A DNA stretch of 64,000 bases from Vibrio agarivorans. GTDB lineage: Bacteria; Pseudomonadota; Gammaproteobacteria; Enterobacterales; Vibrionaceae. The DNA lies in assembly GCF_030409635.1 (NCBI RefSeq), contig NZ_JAUFQF010000004.1, positions 1,460,241 through 1,524,240 of the forward strand, given 5' to 3'. Numbering within the stretch: the first letter of the stretch is position 1; every line of letters begins with the position of its first letter. This document shows, piece by piece, positions 19,913-29,641 of the stretch. The translations under genes and the position numbers were made by a program. A model generated the notes under the pieces. It was not told the origin of the DNA. It did no database searches and was given only the letters and a program-made list of their open reading frames with translations.

Positions 19913-21589
19913 GTGTTTGGAAGTCGTTTTAATGATATCAACCTAAAAGGTGATCTCTTTGGTGGGGTCACAACCGCCATCATCTCTCTGCCACTAGCCC
20001 TCGCTTTTGGTGTTGCGTCTGGAGCTGGCGCAGAAGCCGGTCTTTGGGGGGCGATTCTCGTAGGCTTGTTTGCTTCACTCTTTGGTGGTTCAAATACTCT
20101 AATCTCAGAGCCTACCGGCCCGATGACGGTGATTATGACGGCAGTACTCACTAGTATGATGGCCAAATATCCAGAATCAGGCATGGCGATGACCTTTACC
20201 GTGGTCATGATGGCAGGGGCGTTTCAGATCTTACTTGGCACGTTAAAGCTCGGTAAATATGTCACCTTGATGCCTTACAGTGTGATATCTGGGTTTATGT
20301 CAGGTATCGGTGTGATACTGATTATCTTGCAGCTCTCGCCTCTTATGGGTCATGCTGCGCCAGCAGGAGGCGTTTTAGGTACACTCTCTGCGCTGCCTGA
20401 CATCATTGAAAACCTCAAGTTTAGCGAGCTGTTTCTTGGGCTATTGACCCTAGCGATTCTGTTTCTTTTTCCTAAACAGTATCGCAAGTATGTACCGGCT
20501 CAATTGGTGGCTCTGGTTGCTGTGACACTCCTTTCCGTGATGCTTTTTGACACTGATAGTATTCGCCGTATTGGTGAAATTCCGGCAGGTCTTCCTTCTC
20601 TTGTTATCCCCCATATCAATCCTGCAATGCTCACCGAGATGGTGATTGATGCGCTGGTGCTTGGCACGTTAGGCTGCATCGATACGTTATTAACTGCCGT
20701 TATTGGTGACTCGTTGACGCGTAAAGAGCACGACTCGGACAAAGAGCTGCGTGGGCAAGGCCTAGCCAACATGATTTCGGGTTTGTTCGGTGCATTGCCA
20801 GGGGCGGGTGCAACAATGGGGACGGTGACGAATATCCAAGTCGGAGCTCGCTCTCCTTTGTCTGGCGTTGCGCGCGCCCTAGTGTTGGCTTTGGTTGTGC
20901 TTGTGGCCGGTGGTTTAACTGAGCCGATTCCAATGGCGGTACTGGCCGGCATTGCGGTCTATGTCGGCTTTAATATCCTGGATTGGAGTTTTATCCAACG
21001 CGCTCACAAAGTCAGCTTTCCGGGCATGGCCGTGATGTATGGTGTGATGATGCTGACGGTGTTTGTTGACTTGATTGTTGCTGTTGGCCTGGGTGTTTTT
21101 ATCTCCAACATCATTATTATTGAACGCCTAAGCCGTGAACAAGCACGCCAAGTGAAAGCGATCAGTGATGCTGATGAAGATGATGTTCCATTGACCGACA
21201 GTGAAAAGGCGATCCTAGATAAAGCGAATGGTAAGGTTCTGTTCTTCTATTTATCAGGGCCAATGATCTTTAGTGTTTCGAAAGCGATCTCGCGTCAACA
21301 CAGCAGTATTGCAGACTATCAAGCAATGATTCTAGATCTCACTGATGTGCCGATGATTGACGTTACTGTGGGTTTAGCCCTAGAAAATGCCATTAAAGAT
21401 GCGCTTGATGCCAAATGTCAGGTGTACCTGCTATGCCCTAATGAAGCTACCAAGCAACAGCTAGAAAAGTTTCATGTATTGGATCTTGTCCCTGATGAGA
21501 ATACCTTTAGTTTCCGCTCTCATGCGCTCAATGCCGCTGTTGAAAGTGTGTCACACGAACAAGATACAGGCGAACCACTGACCGCTTAA
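19913..21589 (+). CDS. SulP-family anion transporter with STAS domain
   Basis: Inner-membrane transporter of the SLC26/SulP family, which moves sulfate, bicarbonate, dicarboxylates or other anions, usually with Na+ or H+. The 558-aa protein has a hydrophobic transport domain to about residue 400 (GGVTTAIISLPLALAFGVASG at the start of helix 1, then LISEPTGPMT) and a C-terminal STAS domain (about 430-540). The start is GTG with GGAG 7 nt upstream. Divergent pairing with a beta-carbonic anhydrase makes bicarbonate (BicA-like) an attractive but unproven substrate. Confidence 0.9.
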   Translation: MFGSRFNDINLKGDLFGGVTTAIISLPLALAFGVASGAGAEAGLWGAILVGLFASLFGGSNTLISEPTGPMTVIMTAVLTSMMAKYPESGMAMTFTVVMMAGAFQILLGTLKLGKYVTLMPYSVISGFMSGIGVILIILQLSPLMGHAAPAGGVLGTLSALPDIIENLKFSELFLGLLTLAILFLFPKQYRKYVPAQLVALVAVTLLSVMLFDTDSIRRIGEIPAGLPSLVIPHINPAMLTEMVIDALVLGTLGCIDTLLTAVIGDSLTRKEHDSDKELRGQGLANMISGLFGALPGAGATMGTVTNIQVGARSPLSGVARALVLALVVLVAGGLTEPIPMAVLAGIAVYVGFNILDWSFIQRAHKVSFPGMAVMYGVMMLTVFVDLIVAVGLGVFISNIIIIERLSREQARQVKAISDADEDDVPLTDSEKAILDKANGKVLFFYLSGPMIFSVSKAISRQHSSIADYQAMILDLTDVPMIDVTVGLALENAIKDALDAKCQVYLLCPNEATKQQLEKFHVLDLVPDENTFSFRSHALNAAVESVSHEQDTGEPLTA

Positions 21590-21615
21590 CGGTTTGCACT
21601 CATTCAATCTTAAAG

Positions 21616-21639
21616 CTCATGCCTTGTGCATGAGTTTTT
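21616..21639 (+). terminator. Terminator after the SulP gene
   Basis: CTCATGC (21616-21622), loop CTTGT, GCATGAG (21628-21634), then TTTTT. It is a compact intrinsic terminator 26 nt after the stop. The rest of the 197-bp gap to yadG shows no gene; a weak TGCCC/GGGCA hairpin lies near 21727-21749. Confidence 0.8.
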
Positions 21640-21786
21640 GTTTGCACTATTCATTTCGATAAGTATGGAATAATCAATTGTAGTCACTGATGTTCAGCGC
21701 TAGACTACGTGCCATTGAAAACGGTTGCCCTTTACCATTAATGGGCAGCTGGTCGACTTGCGATTTAACCAAAGACGAAAAAAATT

Positions 21787-22719
21787 ATGTATGCGTTAGA
21801 AATAGAAAACTTGCGTAAGACTTATGCCGGCGGCTTTGAAGCGCTAAAAGGCATCAGTTTAAGCGTCGAAAAAGGCGACTTTTATGCGCTACTTGGGCCA
21901 AATGGCGCAGGTAAATCTACCTCTATTGGTGTGGTGTCTTCTCTTGTAAATAAGACTTCAGGCCAGGTAAAAGTGTTTGGCTTTGATATCGACAGTGACT
22001 TAGAGCTAGCGAAACAAAACTTAGGGCTTGTGCCTCAAGAATTTAACTTCAACCAATTTGAAACCGTTGAGCAGATTGTGCTGCAGCAGGCGGGTTATTA
22101 CGGTGTATCGCGCAGTCTTGCTAAAGAGCGTGCAGAGAAGTATTTAACCAAACTTGATCTTTGGGAAAAGCGTAATGAACGTGCACGTAACTTGTCTGGC
22201 GGTATGAAACGCCGCTTGATGATTGCACGAGCACTGATGCATGAGCCTAAGCTGCTGATCCTAGATGAGCCTACAGCTGGTGTTGATATCGAGTTGCGCC
22301 GCTCGATGTGGGAGTTTTTACAAGAGATCAACCGTGAGCAAGGCATCACGATCATCTTGACGACCCATTACCTAGAAGAAGCAGAAATGCTGTGTCGTAA
22401 TATCGGCATCATCAATCGTGGTGAGCTGATTGAGAACACGAGCATGAAGTCACTTTTGGGCAAATTGAAAGTTGAGACCTTCATCCTTGATTTGGAAGAG
22501 GGATCACCAAAGCCCACACTGACTGGAGTGAGCCGTCAAATGTTTAGCAATGGCTCGCTAGAAATTGAAATCGAGAAAACTCAGGGTCTCAATGCCATCT
22601 TTACCCAGCTTACAGAGCAGGGTGTCAAGGTACTATCGATGCGCAATAAAGCGAACCGCTTGGAAGAGCTGTTTGTCACCATCGTGCGTGAGCAATCTCA
22701 ACCAGCGAAACGAGGATAA
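21787..22719 (+). CDS. yadG: ABC transporter ATP-binding protein YadG
   Basis: ATPase of an ABC-2 type exporter; the substrate is not known. In this 310-aa protein the Walker A is GPNGAGKST (37-45), the signature is LSGGMKRRL, and Walker B is LLILDEPTAGVD. About 80 residues of C-terminal extension follow. It precedes its permease partner yadH by 7 nt, so the two form an operon. Confidence 0.93.
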   Translation: MYALEIENLRKTYAGGFEALKGISLSVEKGDFYALLGPNGAGKSTSIGVVSSLVNKTSGQVKVFGFDIDSDLELAKQNLGLVPQEFNFNQFETVEQIVLQQAGYYGVSRSLAKERAEKYLTKLDLWEKRNERARNLSGGMKRRLMIARALMHEPKLLILDEPTAGVDIELRRSMWEFLQEINREQGITIILTTHYLEEAEMLCRNIGIINRGELIENTSMKSLLGKLKVETFILDLEEGSPKPTLTGVSRQMFSNGSLEIEIEKTQGLNAIFTQLTEQGVKVLSMRNKANRLEELFVTIVREQSQPAKRG

Positions 22720-22726
22720 GGCGAAC

Positions 22727-23497
22727 ATGTATCAACTCTACTGGACCGCATTTAAGAGTCTTTTGACCAAAGAGATAAACCGCTTTACCCGTATTTGGGT
22801 GCAAACCCTAGTACCGCCTGCGATCACCATGACGCTCTACTTCATCATCTTCGGCAGCCTGATCGGATCGCGTATTGGTGAAATGGGTGGCTTTAGCTAC
22901 ATGGAGTACATCGTGCCAGGCTTGATCATGATGTCAGTGATCACTAACTCGTACTCGAATGTGGCTTCTTCATTTTTCAGCGCAAAATTCCAGAAAAACA
23001 TTGAGGAACTGTTGGTTGCCCCGGTGCCGAACTACGTGATTATCGCAGGCTTTGTGATGGGAGGCGTGACTCGTGGTCTATTGGTGGGAACCATTGTTAC
23101 CGCAGTGTCACTGTTGTTTGTTGATCTGCAGGTTGAACATTGGGGGATCATCGTTGCGACCGTCTTTATGACCTCGGTAGTCTTTTCTCTTGGAGGCTTG
23201 ATTAACGCCGTTTTCGCAAAGACCTTTGATGATATTTCGATTATTCCAACCTTTGTGCTAACCCCTCTGACTTACCTCGGTGGTGTGTTTTACTCAATCA
23301 GCTTACTGCCAGACTTTTGGCAAGGGGTGTCTAAGATCAACCCGATTGTGTATATGGTCAACGCGTTCCGATACGGCTTCTTAGGTGTATCTGATGTGGG
23401 TATCGTTACCTCTTTTGGTGTGCTAAGTATCTTTGTTGTCGTGCTGTATGCGATTGCTCACCACCTTGTGAGTAAAGGTATTGGCTTGCGTAGTTAA
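22727..23497 (+). CDS. yadH: ABC-2 type transporter permease YadH
   Basis: Six-helix ABC-2 permease that pairs with YadG; 256 aa. The start is the ATG at 22727, giving MYQLYWTAFKSLLTKE, the usual family N-terminus, 7 nt after the yadG stop. A longer open frame reaching back into yadG is only coincidental. The segment VPGLIMMSVITNSYSNVASSF and the LTYLGGVFYS region are typical of the YadH family. A strong terminator follows. Confidence 0.93.
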   Translation: MYQLYWTAFKSLLTKEINRFTRIWVQTLVPPAITMTLYFIIFGSLIGSRIGEMGGFSYMEYIVPGLIMMSVITNSYSNVASSFFSAKFQKNIEELLVAPVPNYVIIAGFVMGGVTRGLLVGTIVTAVSLLFVDLQVEHWGIIVATVFMTSVVFSLGGLINAVFAKTFDDISIIPTFVLTPLTYLGGVFYSISLLPDFWQGVSKINPIVYMVNAFRYGFLGVSDVGIVTSFGVLSIFVVVLYAIAHHLVSKGIGLRS

Positions 23498-23518
23498 GCG
23501 TTGTCAGGCAGATATAAG

Positions 23519-23550
23519 AAGGGTCAGCAAGTGCTGACCCTTTCTGTATT
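23519..23550. terminator. Terminator between yadH and panC
   Basis: AAGGGTCAGCA (23519-23529) and TGCTGACCCTT (23532-23542) form an 11-bp stem with T-rich plus-strand sequence after it. It lies between convergent genes. Confidence 0.8.
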
Positions 23551-23571
23551 TACTGTGTTCAAGCATGCCAT

Positions 23572-24471
23572 TTAGTTGGCTTCAGAGTTACTCTCTTCAG
23601 CAGCAGGCTCTTCTTTCTCTGTCGCGAGATCAAGGGTTTGATTATCAATCAAACGCACATTGCCAAGAAAAGCCGACATCAGAATTACCGCTTGCTTAGA
23701 CTCTGGCGTGATCGCTTGAAGCGTACGTGAGTCGCGAATAAAGATTTCGTCTGGGTTTAGACCCGCAGCACGTAGCTGATCGTTCGCATCCTCAATCACT
23801 GAGGCGTAATCATCACGACCACCACGAATAGCACTGCTGATCCAGCGCATAGTACGAGCCAAGACTGGCGCGCGTTGACGCTCATCGATGGTAAGTAGGT
23901 TATTGCGAGAACTCATCGCTAACCCATCCATTTCACGAACGGTCGCGACACCAACAATCTTGATGTCCATTGCTAGGTCTTCAACCATCTTACGGATCAC
24001 CGCAAGTTGCTGAAAATCTTTCTTACCAAAGCAAGCCACATCAGGCTGAACAATGTTGAACAGCTTTGTTACAACCGTGGCAACACCACGGAAATGACCT
24101 GGGCGTGAAGCGCCTTCTAAGATATTTGACAGGCCAGGAACTTCAACTGAAGTATGCGAGTCTAGACCCTGTGGATACATCATCTCTGGCGTTGGTGTAA
24201 ACACTATGTCGACGGCTTCAGCTGAGAGTTTTTCTAGGTCAGCGTCCATAGTGCGCGGGTAGTTGGCCAAGTCATCAGCACGATCAAACTGCATCGGGTT
24301 AACAAAGATGCTGACTACAACGACATCCGCGTGCTCGCGTGCTTTACGAACGAGAGTTAAATGACCTTCGTGCAAGTTGCCCATCGTTGGAACAAAAGCG
24401 ACTTTACGACCTTCACGCTTATAGAGCTTGATTTGCTCACGTAGTAACGCAATATCATCAAATGATTGCAT
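23572..24471 (-). CDS. panC: Pantothenate synthetase
   Basis: Joins pantoate and beta-alanine with ATP to make pantothenate, the coenzyme A precursor. The 299-aa protein has the nucleotidyltransferase motif [10 protein letters not shown] (28-37, with H34 and H37) and the SSRN segment typical of PanC. A short Glu-rich C-terminal tail ([10 protein letters not shown]) extends past the usual domain end. It lies 10 nt after panB in a pcnB-folK-panB-panC series and has a good Shine-Dalgarno (AGAGGAAT). Confidence 0.97.
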   Translation of the reverse strand: MQSFDDIALLREQIKLYKREGRKVAFVPTMGNLHEGHLTLVRKAREHADVVVVSIFVNPMQFDRADDLANYPRTMDADLEKLSAEAVDIVFTPTPEMMYPQGLDSHTSVEVPGLSNILEGASRPGHFRGVATVVTKLFNIVQPDVACFGKKDFQQLAVIRKMVEDLAMDIKIVGVATVREMDGLAMSSRNNLLTIDERQRAPVLARTMRWISSAIRGGRDDYASVIEDANDQLRAAGLNPDEIFIRDSRTLQAITPESKQAVILMSAFLGNVRLIDNQTLDLATEKEEPAAEESNSEAN

Positions 24472-24481
24472 GCTGATTCCT

Positions 24482-25276
24482 CTAGGCTATGGTATGCGCG
24501 GCATCAGGGAAGCTTCCTGCTTCCACTTCTTCGATGTATTTTGCAACGGCTTTACGCATATCGCCAGTCTCTGCAAGGTAGTTCTTTGAGAACTTCGGCA
24601 TATAATTGGCTGAAATTCCAAACATATCGTGCATAACGAGAATTTGACCATCTGTGCCATTACCGGCACCAATACCGATAACAGGAACATCCAATACTTC
24701 TGTGATGCGTGTAGCGAGATCCGCTGGCACACACTCAAGTAACACAATTTGTGCGCCTGCTTCTTGCAGTGCTAATGCATCACGTACCATACGGTCTGCC
24801 TTGTCTTGCTCACGACCTTGAACTTTGTAGCCGCCAAAGATGTTGACTGACTGAGGTGTAAGACCTAAATGAGCACACACAGGTACCGCGCGTTCAGTGA
24901 GCATTTTTACGGTATCAACAAGCCAGTCACCGCCTTCGAGCTTAACCATGTTTGCACCAGCACGCATGAGTTGCCCTGCGCTCTCACAAGCTTGCTCAGG
25001 CGTGGCGTAGCTCATGAATGGCATATCAGCCATCAGTAGGCTACTTGGGCTGCCAGCACGTACACAGCGCGTGTGGTACGCGATATCGTCTACAGTCACT
25101 GGCAACGTATCGTTTTTACCCTGTAGAACCATACCCAGAGAATCGCCTACAAGCAGAACAGGCATCTCTTGGCTTTCAAAAAGTTGGGCAAAGCTAGCGT
25201 CATAAGCAGTTGAACTAGCAAATTTACGGCCTTCGTGTTTCCACTTCATAAGGTCGTTGATATTGATTTTTTTCAT
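24482..25276 (-). CDS. panB: 3-methyl-2-oxobutanoate hydroxymethyltransferase
   Basis: First committed step of pantothenate synthesis: transfers a hydroxymethyl group from methylene-tetrahydrofolate to ketoisovalerate, giving ketopantoate. The 264-aa TIM-barrel protein has the metal-binding [11 protein letters not shown] and the substrate-site GGYKVQG. Shine-Dalgarno AAGGAA precedes the ATG. It is 23 nt downstream of folK, so folate and pantothenate steps share a transcript. Confidence 0.97.
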   Translation of the reverse strand: MKKININDLMKWKHEGRKFASSTAYDASFAQLFESQEMPVLLVGDSLGMVLQGKNDTLPVTVDDIAYHTRCVRAGSPSSLLMADMPFMSYATPEQACESAGQLMRAGANMVKLEGGDWLVDTVKMLTERAVPVCAHLGLTPQSVNIFGGYKVQGREQDKADRMVRDALALQEAGAQIVLLECVPADLATRITEVLDVPVIGIGAGNGTDGQILVMHDMFGISANYMPKFSKNYLAETGDMRKAVAKYIEEVEAGSFPDAAHTIA

Positions 25277-25299
25277 GATTTTTCCTTACTAGGATTTGG

Positions 25300-25785
25300 C
25301 TATGATTGCCAAACGTCGAGCCCATTTTTGTCGACCTTCTGAATGAGGTCTTGGAGCTCAGTCCCATCAGGGAGCGTTAAATTTGGTGCGATCTCTGCAA
25401 GCGGGTAGAGGACAAATTCTCTCACTTTCATTCCATAGTGTGGAATGGTCAGGCGCTCAGAGTCTATCACCTCATTGCCGTAGAGGATGAGGTCTAGGTC
25501 GAGGGTTCTCGGGCCCCAGCGCTCTTCTTTACGGACACGCCCTTGCTCTAACTCAATCGCTTGGGTGCAATCGAGTAGTTCAATCGGCGTTAATTCAGTT
25601 TCAATTTCAGCCACAGCATTGATGTAATCCGGTTGGTCTTGTGGACCCATTGGAGTACTGCTGTAAAGCTGGGAGCAAGCAATAAAGCGTGACTTTGGCA
25701 GAGTCTTTAATGCTTCAATTGCCAGTTGAGCTTGTTCAACTGGCGTAGCCATGTTACTGCCAATCGCTATGTAGACAGTGATCAT
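25300..25785 (-). CDS. folK: 2-amino-4-hydroxy-6-hydroxymethyldihydropteridine pyrophosphokinase
   Basis: Folate biosynthesis: pyrophosphorylates hydroxymethyl-dihydropterin before condensation with p-aminobenzoate. The 161-aa protein has the HPPK signature GPRTLDLDLILYG, whose Asp pair binds Mg. Its start overlaps the pcnB stop by 4 nt (ATGA), showing translational coupling. Confidence 0.96.
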   Translation of the reverse strand: MITVYIAIGSNMATPVEQAQLAIEALKTLPKSRFIACSQLYSSTPMGPQDQPDYINAVAEIETELTPIELLDCTQAIELEQGRVRKEERWGPRTLDLDLILYGNEVIDSERLTIPHYGMKVREFVLYPLAEIAPNLTLPDGTELQDLIQKVDKNGLDVWQS

Positions 25786-27134
25786 GACTTAGGCTTGCTC
25801 TTCTTTGGTCGGTTACTGCGACTTCTGCGGCGGCGTGGTGACTTTCCGCTCGTGTCATCTAAATCTGCGACCATCGCTTGGCGCATGTTGCGGCCAGCAT
25901 TTTGGAAGGTTGACCACCACTCTGCAAGCTCTTTCGTTTCACCTTGTTCAATCTCGCCACGCATCTCTAGGAAATCAAAGCCGGCACGGAACTTGTTGAG
26001 CTCCATTAGGCGGAAGGCGCGCTTGCCTGTTCTGCGAGGTAGACGCAGTTGTAACTGCCAGATTTCACGAATGGTTGCGGTATGACGTCGAGGAATAGCT
26101 GTGCTACGAACTTGCTCATCAAGCACGACATTTCCGGCTTCCATGATCGCATCATATTCGGTCATTTTACGTGACTGCATGAAGTGATCAGCTAGGGCCT
26201 TTACTGGATACCATAAGATAGCAGCAAACATGAATGCAGGGTTGATACGCTTACCTTCGTCATGACGCTGGTCTGTTGAATCTAAGGCAAGGTCCAGCAT
26301 TTGCTCAGTCGGTGATTCATAGTCTTCAGTGAAGAACTCCGCAACACGAGGGAAGAGCTGTTGGAATAGGTTGTATTCACGCATCAGGTGATAGGTTTCA
26401 AGACCATAGCCCGATTGCAGCATCTTTAACGACTCTTCATACAGGCGCGCAGCGGGAATATCACGCAGTAGCGGAGCAAGGTGCTCGATAGGCTCGGCAG
26501 TGTCTTCTTCGATGTCGAAGTCCAGTTTCACAGCAAAGCGTACAGCACGCAGCATGCGCACAGGGTCTTCGCGGTAACGCGTCTCAGGGTCACCAATCAG
26601 GCGAATCAGTTTGTCTTCTAAGTCGTCAACACCGCCAGCGTAGTCGTGAATACTGTAGTCTTCAATGCTGTAGTACATCGCATTGATAGAGAAGTCGCGA
26701 CGCTCTGCGTCTTGGTCGATAGTGCCGTAGACATTGTCACGCAACAATAGGCCTGCATCTGATTTTTGTGAGACGTTTTTGGTGGTCTCTTGATGGTGGC
26801 CACGGAAAGTGGCTACTTCAATAATGTCACGGCCGAACATGATATGGGCGAGACGGAAACGACGGCCAATCAAGCGGCAGTTTCTAAACAGGCCTTTGAT
26901 CTGCTCTGGCGTTGCGTTAGTCGCAATATCGAAGTCTTTAGGTTGACCGCCAAGCAGGAGATCGCGAACGCCACCACCAACGAGAAAGGCCTGAAAGCCA
27001 GCCCCATTTAGTCGGTAAAGGACTTTAAGCGCGTTATCACTGATCTGTTTGCGCGAAATATTGTGTTGCTCGCGAGCAAGAATATTTAGCGACAGCTCTG
27101 GATATATCATCGATGTTTGGTCGTTTATGTTCAT
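25782..27134 (-). CDS. pcnB: Poly(A) polymerase I (start uncertain)
   Basis: Adds 3' poly(A) tails that promote RNA decay and control plasmid copy number. It is a nucleotidyltransferase-superfamily enzyme related to CCA-adding enzymes. The catalytic motif is LVGGGVRDLLLG followed by DFDIATNATPEQ; the conserved RRDF(S)IN segment follows, and the tail is Arg/Lys-rich (PRRRRSRSNRPKK). The start is not clear: ATG at 27134 gives 450 aa, ATG at 27110 is possible, and a TTG at 27191 extends the frame, yet none has a good Shine-Dalgarno. E. coli pcnB uses a rare AUU start, so a weak or unusual start may be real here. Overlaps folK by 4 nt. Confidence 0.93.
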   Translation of the reverse strand: MNINDQTSMIYPELSLNILAREQHNISRKQISDNALKVLYRLNGAGFQAFLVGGGVRDLLLGGQPKDFDIATNATPEQIKGLFRNCRLIGRRFRLAHIMFGRDIIEVATFRGHHQETTKNVSQKSDAGLLLRDNVYGTIDQDAERRDFSINAMYYSIEDYSIHDYAGGVDDLEDKLIRLIGDPETRYREDPVRMLRAVRFAVKLDFDIEEDTAEPIEHLAPLLRDIPAARLYEESLKMLQSGYGLETYHLMREYNLFQQLFPRVAEFFTEDYESPTEQMLDLALDSTDQRHDEGKRINPAFMFAAILWYPVKALADHFMQSRKMTEYDAIMEAGNVVLDEQVRSTAIPRRHTATIREIWQLQLRLPRRTGKRAFRLMELNKFRAGFDFLEMRGEIEQGETKELAEWWSTFQNAGRNMRQAMVADLDDTSGKSPRRRRSRSNRPKKSKPKS

Positions 27135-27209
27135 GAAGTTTCGATATTTTTGTATTCGTTTTAGTGCTCTCGTATTCGCTTGAGCACGCAATTTGCGGCT
27201 AATAATAGC

Positions 27210-28103
27210 CTAGACCGAGCCATTTGAGAATCTTGGTGTGATTTCTGTCGATTCTGGAAGCTGTGAGATCGTCCAATGTTGAACGCCCCATTGGATGATT
27301 TCTTCTATCGTCCCATCCTTGAGTGACGGTTCAATGGCAAAGCCCAAACAGTGCATTGCGCGTAATAATGTTGCTTGTGTATCAAGCTCATCAATCGCCG
27401 GTGCGTGGTTTTGTTTCGACAGTTTGTTGCCATTTTCATCGAGGGCGAGCGGCAGGTGTAGATAGCTGACGGTCGGCTGTTTTAATTGATGATACAGTGA
27501 CATTTGTCGACCCGTAGGCTCAATCAGGTCGGCACCACGAACCACTTCGGTAACGCCTTGGTCGATATCATCAAGGACGACCGCTAGGTTGTAGGCGTAT
27601 AAGCCATCACGGCGCTTGATGATAAAATCTTCTTCTGCCAATGCTTGCGGCAGCGTAATTTGACCATGTTTAAGGTCAGTAAACTCTGTCACAGGTTGAT
27701 CAATATGCAGACGGACTGCGCACCCCGCTGGGTCTTGGTGGTTAAGTGGCTTGCAGTGGCCGTTGTAAAAGCCACCCATGGCTTTGATTTGTTTGCGTGT
27801 ACATTGGCAATAGTAAGCTTCACCACTTGATAACCACAGTTCAATTTGCGTCTGGTAAAGGTCATGGCGATGGCTTTGATAAACCACGTTGCCATCCCAA
27901 TGGAGTTGATAGTTCTCGAGCGTTCGCAGTATCGAGTCTGCCGCACCAAGTTGTTCTCTTGGTGGGTCGAGATCTTCTATTCTTACCAGCCACTGGCCTT
28001 GCTGTGACTTGGCTTGAAAGTAACTGCCCAGCGCAGCCATCAGTGAGCCAAAGTGGAGCGGGCCAGACGGAGAGGGGGCGAAACGACCAATATACTGTGT
28101 CAT
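27210..28103 (-). CDS. gluQRS: Glutamyl-Q tRNA(Asp) synthetase
   Basis: Truncated glutamyl-tRNA synthetase paralogue that attaches glutamate to queuosine in tRNA-Asp. In this 297-aa protein the HIGH-like motif lies in RFAPSPSGPLHFGSL. A zinc site uses the CQC and later Y...C positions, and NKLSKQ matches the KMSKS-like loop; the anticodon-binding domain is absent, as usual. Two starts are possible: ATG 28103, preferred because it gives the family N-terminus MTQYIGRF, or TTG 28115, which sits closer to an AGGA. It follows dksA after an intervening terminator. Confidence 0.94.
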   Translation of the reverse strand: MTQYIGRFAPSPSGPLHFGSLMAALGSYFQAKSQQGQWLVRIEDLDPPREQLGAADSILRTLENYQLHWDGNVVYQSHRHDLYQTQIELWLSSGEAYYCQCTRKQIKAMGGFYNGHCKPLNHQDPAGCAVRLHIDQPVTEFTDLKHGQITLPQALAEEDFIIKRRDGLYAYNLAVVLDDIDQGVTEVVRGADLIEPTGRQMSLYHQLKQPTVSYLHLPLALDENGNKLSKQNHAPAIDELDTQATLLRAMHCLGFAIEPSLKDGTIEEIIQWGVQHWTISQLPESTEITPRFSNGSV

Positions 28104-28125
28104 GGTTATCTGCAAATTATCCTAG

Positions 28126-28160
28126 CGTTCAAAAACAACAAAAGGGAGCCTAAGCTCCCT
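28126..28160 (-). terminator. Terminator between dksA and gluQRS
   Basis: AGGGAGC (28143-28149), loop CTAA, GCTCCCT (28154-28160). On the minus strand it is followed by TTTTGTTGTTTTTG. It would end much of the dksA transcript while letting some reach gluQRS. Confidence 0.75.
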
Positions 28161-28183
28161 CATGGACGTTGACAAAGGCAAGA

Positions 28184-28630
28184 TTAACCTTGCATTTGAC
28201 GCTCTTTGATCTCTGCAAGTGTTTTACAGTCGATACAAAGATCAGCCGTTGGGCGTGCTTCAAGACGGCGAATGCCGATCTCAATGCCGCAAGACTCACA
28301 GAAACCGAAATCATCTTCTTCGATTTTGTTGAGTGTCTTCTCAATTTTCTTGATTAGACGACGTTCGCGATCTCGGTTGCGAAGCTCAAGACTGAACTCT
28401 TCTTCCTGAGAAGCACGGTCAACAGGATCTGGGAAGTTTGCTGCTTCGTCCTGCATGTGGTGAACAGTGCGGTCAACTTCATGACGTAACTGGTCGCGCC
28501 AAGCTTTCAAAATTACTTCAAAGTGAGCCAACTGCTCAGGTGACATATACTCTTCACCTGCTTTTTCTTGGTACGGCTCAACTCCAGCAATAGCTAGGAT
28601 GCCTAGCGCTTTTTTCTTAGATTCTGGCAT
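28184..28630 (-). CDS. dksA: RNA polymerase-binding transcription factor DksA
   Basis: Works with ppGpp in the secondary channel of RNA polymerase to repress rRNA promoters and activate amino-acid promoters. The 148-aa protein has a coiled coil with the tip motif DPVDRAS (D68, D71) and a four-Cys zinc finger (CESC and CIDC). The start at 28630 gives [20 protein letters not shown], preceded by AGGAGATGCTGT; the frame stays open 29 codons further upstream but is not supported by the family. It lies downstream of sfsA, as in enterobacteria. Confidence 0.97.
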   Translation of the reverse strand: MPESKKKALGILAIAGVEPYQEKAGEEYMSPEQLAHFEVILKAWRDQLRHEVDRTVHHMQDEAANFPDPVDRASQEEEFSLELRNRDRERRLIKKIEKTLNKIEEDDFGFCESCGIEIGIRRLEARPTADLCIDCKTLAEIKERQMQG

Positions 28631-28762
28631 ACAGCATCTCCTAATAACACCTAGACAACTGTTTCCTACAGTTGTTATAAGGCGGGTATCTATAGCAGAA
28701 AGCAACAAGTGTGGCAAACGTTCCCTGACAAAGAGTTTATCAATGTGAACACGGCAGCATTT

Positions 28763-29485
28763 TTAATGCTCAGAATTAATAAATTCTATTGCCTTTTGTA
28801 ACTGAATCGTCTGCGGTGAAAGTTGTGCTTTGTAGCACAGTACTTCTACGCCTGCGGCTTGTGCTTGTTTCAATAAAAGGTCATATTTCGCGTCTATATG
28901 GTGGGCAGCAGACACTTTTTCAATACCTGAATGCAAAATAGTGAACAACAATACTGCCCTTTGGCCTGAATTTGCGACCTCAATAAGCTCTCGAAGGTGT
29001 TTTTGCCCACGAGTGGTGACGGCATCAGGGAAGTAACCTTGACCGTTCTGTTCACTGTCGAGCAGTGTGACACTCTTGACCTCGATATAGCACGAAGGGC
29101 GCTGATTATCTTCGAGTAATATGTCAATTTTACTACTCTCTTGACCATATTTTACTTCTGTTCGCAGTGTCTCATAACCTTGCAGCTCAGTAATGACGCC
29201 ATTGTTTATCGCTTCAACCGCCAGTTGGTTGGCGCGAATGGTGTTAATCGCAATGACATTGCCATTGGGCTTTTGTGTTAGCTCCCAACTATTTGGATAT
29301 TTTCGCTTCGGGTTGTCTGAGGTTGAGAACCAGATGGTGTCACCCTCATCGGCACACCCTGTCATTGCCCCAGTGTTCGCACAGTGTATCGTACGCATAG
29401 AGCCATCAGGCAGGGTGATGTTGGCGAGAAAACGCTTGTAGCGCTTTATCAAGGTGGCTGATTCGAGTTTTGGGTCAAATTTCAT
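28763..29485 (-). CDS. sfsA: Sugar fermentation stimulation protein SfsA
   Basis: The 240-aa SfsA family protein has an OB-fold N-terminus and a nuclease-like core. Its biochemical role is uncertain; overexpression in E. coli stimulates maltose genes. Conserved blocks present are [23 protein letters not shown] and YIEVKSVTL; the EVK segment resembles a PD-(D/E)XK nuclease motif. It is divergent from hrpB across 156 bp and upstream of dksA (132-nt gap). Confidence 0.94.
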   Translation of the reverse strand: MKFDPKLESATLIKRYKRFLANITLPDGSMRTIHCANTGAMTGCADEGDTIWFSTSDNPKRKYPNSWELTQKPNGNVIAINTIRANQLAVEAINNGVITELQGYETLRTEVKYGQESSKIDILLEDNQRPSCYIEVKSVTLLDSEQNGQGYFPDAVTTRGQKHLRELIEVANSGQRAVLLFTILHSGIEKVSAAHHIDAKYDLLLKQAQAAGVEVLCYKAQLSPQTIQLQKAIEFINSEH

Positions 29486-29641
29486 AATCTATTGAGCTTA
29501 GTCGTATTGAGGCCAAGTTGCTGATTGTTTTTGTTCGATATCATCAAGCGACCGTTAAGCTTTTTCGGGATATGGTTGCTTGGGGATATGCTTGCTTGGC
29601 GTTAGAATGTTGGCAAAGCATTACATCACAGGACTCGTGAC

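Noticed and set aside
22565..22726. N-terminal extension of yadH into yadG
   Set aside because: It overlaps the coding C-terminus of yadG. The family N-terminus MYQLYW begins at 22727, just after the yadG stop.
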